Origin: Hyalella azteca
Lineage: Eukaryota > Arthropoda > Malacostraca > Amphipoda > Hyalellidae
DNA: 64,000 nucleotides
Assembly (NCBI RefSeq): GCF_000764305.2
Contig: NW_025943861.1
Coordinates: forward strand, 62,001 to 126,000
Direction: 5' to 3'
Shown: one piece after another, positions 58,873 through 64,000 of the stretch
Numbering within the stretch: the stretch's first letter is position 1
Layout: each line of letters begins with the position of its first letter
Position numbers and translations under genes: made by a program
The notes under the pieces: generated by a model
Told to the model about the DNA's origin: nothing
Seen by the model: the letters and a program-made list of their open reading frames with translations, nothing else
The model's database searches: none

Positions 58873-59254
58873 TCAACACGTTGACTCCAATTGCTTCGTG
58901 TAGTACTATTTCATTTTTTGTACTATTGTGAAAAAGGGTTGCCTGACCCCTGACGGTCTTTTTTCTGGACTAATTACGCGATTTAGTTTTTGTTTTTCAA
59001 TTGCATTGGCCGGCTAAAATTTATGGTAGGATTACATCCTAATTAAATATTAAAAACTGAAAAAATTTAATTTTTACACCAGAACCTACAAATATACTGG
59101 TATATAGTGAGTTATAAGCCTTTTTTTGCCTTCTTATGTTTGCAGACTTGGCTGTTTTTTAGTTTATCTGGCAAACCAGAATTATGTACCACTACGTCAT
59201 GGAGAAATACATTTTGTGGTACGTATATGTACCACTTCGGGGTCAACATGTTAA
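58873..59254. mobile_element. piggyBac-like MITE, copy 3 (diverged)
   Basis: Left end TCAACACGTTGACTCC (TTAA mutated to TCAA) and right end GGTCAACATGTTAA. The interior matches copies 1 and 2 in order (GATTTAGTTTTT, GGCCGGCTAAAATTTATG, AATTATGTACCAC, GAGAAATACATTT, GTATATGTACCA) but is more diverged, so it is older. Confidence 0.7.
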
Positions 59255-59396
59255 ATGGCAACGATTGAAATAATATCAAGGGAATTATTTGATTGAGATA
59301 AATAAATGATTTGGAGGGGTAAAAATCATATTCCGGTTGAAGCTATCCCGGGCAAATAGTGAAAGGATTATACTGAGTATTGAAAGGTAAACTCAC

Positions 59397-59497
59397 TTGG
59401 CGAGACGACATTCATAATTCTTCATCCGATGTCCCTCATCCACAACAAGATAGCGCCAAAAGTATGGACATAGTAGATGGTTTGACAACACTGCAAT
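59397..59497 (-). CDS. Solitary exon encoding SNF2 helicase motif II (DEGH)
   Basis: A 101-nt exon with acceptor (CACAG|ATTGC) and donor (GCCAA|GTGAGT) reads IAVLSNHLLCPYFWRYLVVD then EGHRMKNYECRLA. WRYLVVDEGHRMKN is the Walker B / motif II block of SNF2-family ATPases (HELLS, BRM and relatives), normally followed by a conserved KLLLTGTPLQN exon. No neighbouring SNF2 exon was found within about 2 kb downstream or 3 kb upstream. It may belong to a gene with long introns reaching beyond the window, or be a stray exon. Confidence is good for the motif, low for an intact gene. Confidence 0.6.
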
Positions 59498-59639
59498 CTG
59501 TGCAACAAAATTAAAAGTTTAAATAATTAAAGTAACAAATAAAAATAATTAAAGTTAGTAATTATTAAATTAATAACTAAATAATTAAAGTAATAATTAA
59601 TTAGAAGTAGGGGCAAAAATTAACTAAACTAATGACAAT

Positions 59640-60050
59640 TTTCTTCACAATGCAGTCAAAAAAATTTCCTTTACCATGCAGTCAAAAAAATTTCCTTTAC
59701 CATGCAGTCAAAAAAAATTTCCTTTACCATGCAGTCAAACAAAAATTTCTTTTGCCATGCAGTCAAACAAAAATTTTTTTTGCCATGCAGTCAAACAAAA
59801 ATTTCTTTTGCCATGCAGTCAAAAAAATTCCTCTACCATGCAGTCAAAAAAAATTTTCTTTACCATGTAGTAAAAAAAATTCCTTCACCATGCAGTCAAA
59901 AAAATTTCCTTTAAAATGCAGTAAAAAAAATTCCTTTACCATGCAGTCAAAAAAATTTCCTTTACTGTGCAGTAAAGAAATTCCTTTTTCCTGCAGTAAA
60001 AAAAATTCATTTACCATGCAGTAAAAAAATCCATTACCATGCAGTCAATA
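59640..60050. repeat. 24-29-bp minisatellite (CCATGCAGTCAAAAAAATTT family)
   Basis: About 15 units, each an A-run, a TTTC(C/T)TTT(A/G) segment and CCATGCAGTCA, with unit length varying by the A-run. Located about 140 bp upstream (gene sense) of the SNF2-like exon. All plus-strand frames through it are open artefacts. Confidence 0.9.
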
Positions 60051-62370
60051 CGGGTAATACGGACTTGTTAATTGACTGAGGTTGCCCATTGTTCACTGAG
60101 TATGCCAAGTTTCACCCATTGCAATAGAACCAGTAAAACAAATTAATTATGGCTAGAGTATAAATAATAGACAAAATCAGTCAGCATAAGTTTTTAATAT
60201 TTGACAATTTTTGTGGAATAATAGCTTTTAAAAATGTGATTTGCTATCCAAAGTAGCAGAAATGCTAGAAGAAAATTATGAGAAAAAAACCCTATTGGGC
60301 CATTGAAAACAATAATTTATTTGAGTAATGCATACCTTGGGGTACATATATAATGTACTACGTCTTAATATAATGTTGTTGCCGGGAGGCATCTACCCTT
60401 ATTTTTCACCCAACCATCTGCTCTCTATATATGAATTATTGTTGAATTAATGTTTACTTATTAATTATTGTTGAATGTATGTTTTCTTTTTGTTCTTTTC
60501 AGCCAGTAAATTCATTGTATTCATGACAACTAGCTAATTATTGTGATAGTGATTTTAGAGGACTATACAAATGCAATTGCTGATCCCTAAATTGATGAGT
60601 CACTAAGTGGAACTGCCACAAGTTGTTGGTGAGTTTAATTAGGTGTGATCCTTTTAATAGCAAAGATGTTTTGTGAGTCTCCCATAATTTTACTACCTGC
60701 TAATCTGATTAATTAACTTTGATAGTGCTTTACTTTTCATCTAATGTTTATTGAATTTCTTATGTCAACTGTCTGACGGAGACGCGTCCATGTAGCTCCG
60801 CATCTGCAGGTAGATTCAGTTGTCACAGCCATGGTTGAACTAGTAGTTCAACCATGGTCACAGCAGCAATATAGTTCAACCATGGTCACAGCAGTCCCAA
60901 CAGCTCCACGTCTGTACGGAGATTCAGTCGTATGCACATGAAAAATGTCATCAGCATTATGTATCCTAAACATTGCATCAATTTATCAACTAGAACTCAC
61001 AAAACCCGGGAGTTACATTGTTGCCATCGTGACATGATTTTCGAGTGTTTTTTGCAGCTACTAATACTCGTCGGAATTCAAATCCACTCGTCCTATATTT
61101 GCTAGAATCTTGAGTCATGACCAAAAATTTTCATGGCAAACGCAAACAATGAATATATATTTTTTCTTGAAAAGTCAAACCAACAACACTAGTTTTAGTC
61201 TGTCATCTTAAAAACGGCCTAAACGATCATTTTCGGCAATAACATAGATCGTGTTGGCCACACTGCTTGCAAAAGGCCTAAATTTAGCGACCATCTGGAC
61301 CAACTCTGATTTGAGAGCCTTCATTCTGACATTGATTTTTCCCTTTGATATTAAGAGCCTTCACTCTGATATTGAGCCGCCATTCTGATAATGAGACAAT
61401 CAACTCCGACATTGATCACTTCACACAATCTAGAAAGAATACAGTGAGATTTCACCTCAATGCTGCGGCCCCGAAACAACTGCCATTTCAGTAACTCCAG
61501 TAGCAATTGGTTGTAGCCTTTACGAGTCGGCGCTCTTACGCGGCAACAGGAGCACGCGATATCCCTACTGGCAAATGGCAATGAAACAACGTTGTTTACC
61601 AACTCATTTTATTACAAACACATCTAACTGACATTATTTCAATATCAGATGCTTGGTATGAAGATAATTCAGACTCACGAGCACTACACTACACCAAACG
61701 CTCTCAGCGAATGTGTTTAAACCTCCCAACCTCCCTAATGAAGGTTGATCTGCTGCTCGATAAATGTAGCGACTTGACTGAATTGCTTCCTTACTCATTG
61801 AATCACAGACTGTCCATATTTATACAACTATATAAGTATAATAAAAATGAGGAAAAATCGAGAATGTCATGTTTGGTTCCATGAATAACCTGAGATTATG
61901 AAATGCAGTAAAGGTTGGAATATGACAACTACAAAGCGAAACGATATATAGGCACTTCTAGCCTGCAGGCTGTCTATTTCCTGAAAATTTTGATATAAAT
62001 CTAGCTAATTACGATATATTCCACGGAGTACATGGAATAGCAGTGATAGTAAAGAACCTAAGAACTCGTCTAGCAAAACGATACGCACAGTGGACTTTTG
62101 TATAGTTCCTATTTACCTCAAATTTGTAAAAAAAACAACATCCGCATAAAACAACACAAAACTAAAGAAATATCGAAGAATATTCGACCGCATGTCAGTA
62201 ATGAACTAGGTAGATATTTGACGCGAATATTACATCAACGGACAAATAAGTCGAGAAAAATAAACTAAAAACAGAACATTCCAACATCCACTTAATAAAT
62301 TTAAAATAAAAATCCTCTGATAAATCAATCTTCAAAGCAATTAAAAAAAAACTAAAAATAATCCACAGAA
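60051..62370. other. Non-coding stretch with hAT-like end fragments
   Basis: AT-rich sequence with no recognised exon. Collapsed MITE ends at 60822-60892 are listed separately. A near-repeat of GTAGCTCCGCATCTGCAGGT / CAGCTCCACGTCTGTACGGA flanks them. The 61351-61602 minus-strand open frame shows no family signature. Confidence 0.45.
60822..60892. mobile_element. Collapsed hAT-like MITE: two terminal repeats back to back
   Basis: GTCACAGC / CATGGTTGAACTA / G / TAGTTCAACCATG / GTCACAGC. The two terminal repeats of the family seen at 28303 meet with one base between them, flanked by an 8-bp target duplication. Seven bases later a further TAGTTCAACCATG + GTCACAGC follows. The interior is absent, either by deletion or misassembly. 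Confidence 0.7.
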
Positions 62371-62394
62371 AGATGTGTATAAGAGACAGTTGTN
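62371..62394. other. Single Nextera mosaic end followed by an N
   Basis: AGATGTGTATAAGAGACAG at 62371-62389 is the Tn5 mosaic end, followed by TTGT and an N at 62394. It is adapter contamination at a patched gap; flanks may not be contiguous. Confidence 0.95.
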
Positions 62395-62576
62395 TTACTA
62401 CTTTCGGAAGTTTAGTTGTATGCAATTCTTCTACCCTAATACCCGATGTAGTGAGACATGAATTGTTTAGACAAATTCATATCGAGTTGTAAAGTTTGAT
62501 GCATTTCAATATAATTCTAAAGAAGAAAAAGTAAAGTAAACGTCAAAAAGTTCGAGCCGTGCACTTTCGTGAACCA

Positions 62577-62924
62577 TCACCTGTCGCTGCAGTTGGCACC
62601 CACAGCCCCAAAAGGAATGACCCCGGCAACGATGGAGCCCTCGGGCGGCAGCTGCGCCTGTACAGCGACGCTGGTGGTCGCGGTGCGCACTGTCTGCACG
62701 GCCTTGCTCAGCATGGGCCCTGCCTGCACCTGGACTCCTACTTCTACCATTGCGGGACGAGGGAAACAAGTTTGCACCGCCACGTCAAATTTGTGATGAG
62801 CCAAGTCCGCCTGGTTGCGCTTGTTCTTCAAAACAGTCGGAATGATGGTGTGTTCTTGGTAGTCAGTGCCTTGAGAATCATCTGAATCATCTGAATCGCG
62901 ATGAAACAGGAATGGTGACAAAAT
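62577..62924 (-). CDS. Last coding exon of an unrecognised gene
   Basis: An acceptor (TTTCCAG|ATTTTGTC) opens a 115-codon frame ending in TGA at 62577. It encodes an acidic start (RDSDDSDDSQGTD) and then repeated Val-Gln motifs (VAVQT, VGVQVQ, KAVQTV, VAVQAQ). Higher GC than the surroundings and a clean splice site support coding. Upstream exons must lie to the right of the window or within 62925-64000, where none was seen. No family was recognised. Confidence 0.55.
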   Translation of the reverse strand: MLSPFLFHRDSDDSDDSQGTDYQEHTIIPTVLKNKRNQADLAHHKFDVAVQTCFPRPAMVEVGVQVQAGPMLSKAVQTVRTATTSVAVQAQLPPEGSIVAGVIPFGAVGANCSDR

Positions 62925-63337
62925 CTGGAAATTAATTCAAATATCAGTGAATGGTACTGGCAAGAGGAAGAAAATGCAAGAAAATAGAATAAATAAATAG
63001 GAAATGTTATACAAGAACAAATAAAGAGCACAATTCAGCGATACAATAAAAAAAGCTGCTAGTAAGTGAGGTAATGTTTGTGAAAAGATAATATGAAATT
63101 ATGGCAAGAAATTTAAGTTTTACCAATACATAAGTTTACTGATACATTTTACATGGTTATAATCAATAATGGTACACTGAAAAGTATAGTTAATATAACA
63201 AAGTAAAAAAAAAACAAATCAAGGTGACCATAGCTGTCATTTTGAGATGAAACGAGCAGTAGCTCATATCTTACGAGCTGTACTGCAGTAATGAAATAAT
63301 AATACATCTCCTGATAAAAGCTCAAGATTTTATTATA
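62925..63337. other. AT-rich non-coding stretch
   Basis: Probable intron of the gene ending at 62577. Nothing recognised. Confidence 0.4.
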
Positions 63338-64000
63338 GGTATTTGAGAATAATGTGTGTTTGTTTGTAGGTTATAAGCCTATTGCTGCAACATATAGGTG
63401 CTGTTGGGATAGGTATTTGTGAAAGTTAATGTGTGTTTGTTTGTAGGTTATAAGCCTATCACTGCAGTATATCCCAGTTAAAATTTAGGGCAGGGAATAG
63501 AGCAGGCCGTCGCCGGCTGCAGAGCCGGCGTAGAGACGCGACAGAGCAGCGATAGAGCAGAAANTGGTGTGTTTGTTTGTAGGTTATAAGCCTATCACTG
63601 CAATATATAGGTGCTGTAGGGATAGGTATTTGTGAAAGTTAATGTGTTTGTTTGTAGGTTATAAGCCTATCACTGCAATATATAGGTGCTGTAGGGATAG
63701 GTATTTGTGAAAGTTAATGTGTTTGTTTGTAGGTTATAAGCCTATCACTGCAATATATAGGTGCTGTAGGGATAGGTATTTGTGAAAGTTAATGTGTTTG
63801 TTTGTAGGTTATAAGCCTATCACTGCAATATATAGGTGCTGTAGGGATAGGTATTTGTGAAAGTTAATGTGTTTGTTTGTAGGTTATAAGCCTATCACTG
63901 CAATATATAGGTGCTGTAGGGATAGGTATTTGTGAAAGTTAATGTGTTTGTTTGTAGGTTATAAGCCTATCACTGCAATATATAGGTGCTGTAGGGATAG
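63338..64000. repeat. 75-bp tandem array running off the window
   Basis: Units of TGTGTTTGTTTGTAGGTTAT, AAGCCTATCACTGCAATATA, TAGGTGCTGTAGGGATAGGT and so on. The rightmost units (phase marks 63601, 63676, 63751, 63826, 63901, 63976) are identical as read; the left two are diverged. An 80-bp GC-rich block ending in an N (about 63485-63564) interrupts it. The array continues past 64000. Confidence 0.93.

Noticed and set aside
59632..60024. 130-residue frame with repeated KKFPLPCSQ motifs
   Set aside because: Minisatellite translation; all three forward frames are open through it.
61351..61602. 83-residue minus-strand open frame
   Set aside because: No splice-supported neighbours and no recognisable motif; length is within chance.

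Overview
The window is eukaryotic nuclear DNA, most likely from an arthropod and plausibly a crustacean. Genes are split by AT-rich introns with GT/AG splice sites. Conserved exons look arthropod-like, and non-coding DNA is full of minisatellites, miniature inverted-repeat elements and a decayed LINE. The species cannot be fixed from sequence alone. Three Nextera transposon-end sequences (15041-15078, 16899-16936, 62371-62389) and two Ns show that this is an Illumina assembly with untrimmed adapter, so structure next to them needs caution.

Layout, left to right. (1) 1221-5860, plus strand: last seven coding exons of V-ATPase subunit H; its 5' exons lie outside the window. (2) 6970-17346, minus: a complete 11-exon gene for a nuclear FKBP39/46-type immunophilin of 476 aa, convergent with V-ATPase H. 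(3) 17347-23366: intergenic. (4) 23367-43862, minus: a complete six-exon gene for the LIM protein Ajuba (jub; 1043 aa), with a 2.4-kb first coding exon and a 13.7-kb intron 1 packed with tandem arrays. (5) 43863-47529: intergenic. (6) 47530-57354, minus: a complete 14-exon gene for a 650-aa AT-hook protein whose C-terminus resembles DUF4211 (QSER1/PRR12/CCDC82-like). (7) 57355-64000: repeat-rich DNA with a LINE 3'-end fossil (plus strand), a solitary exon carrying an SNF2 motif II (DEGH), the last coding exon of an unrecognised gene (62577-62924, minus), and a 75-bp tandem array running off the window.

Exon models were built by hand from splice sites and phase. In the three complete genes every phase closes and the total length divides by three. 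The genes are functionally unrelated (proton pump, nuclear prolyl isomerase/chromatin factor, Hippo/junction scaffold, putative chromatin protein), so this is ordinary gene order and not a pathway cluster.

The main novelties are structural. An 83-bp exon in the AT-hook gene is tandemly duplicated, and full-length protein is possible only if both copies are spliced in and read in two different frames. A 16-bp minisatellite appears to have grown out of a jub 5' splice site and recurs in the FKBP intron. Several other tandem arrays sit directly on splice sites. The last 30 codons of jub are duplicated in frame past its stop. TTAA-flanked (piggyBac-like) and 8-bp-TSD (hAT-like) miniature elements are present, two of the former lying right behind 5' splice sites. 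A perfect 86-bp inverted repeat in jub intron 1 could fold into a long hairpin RNA.
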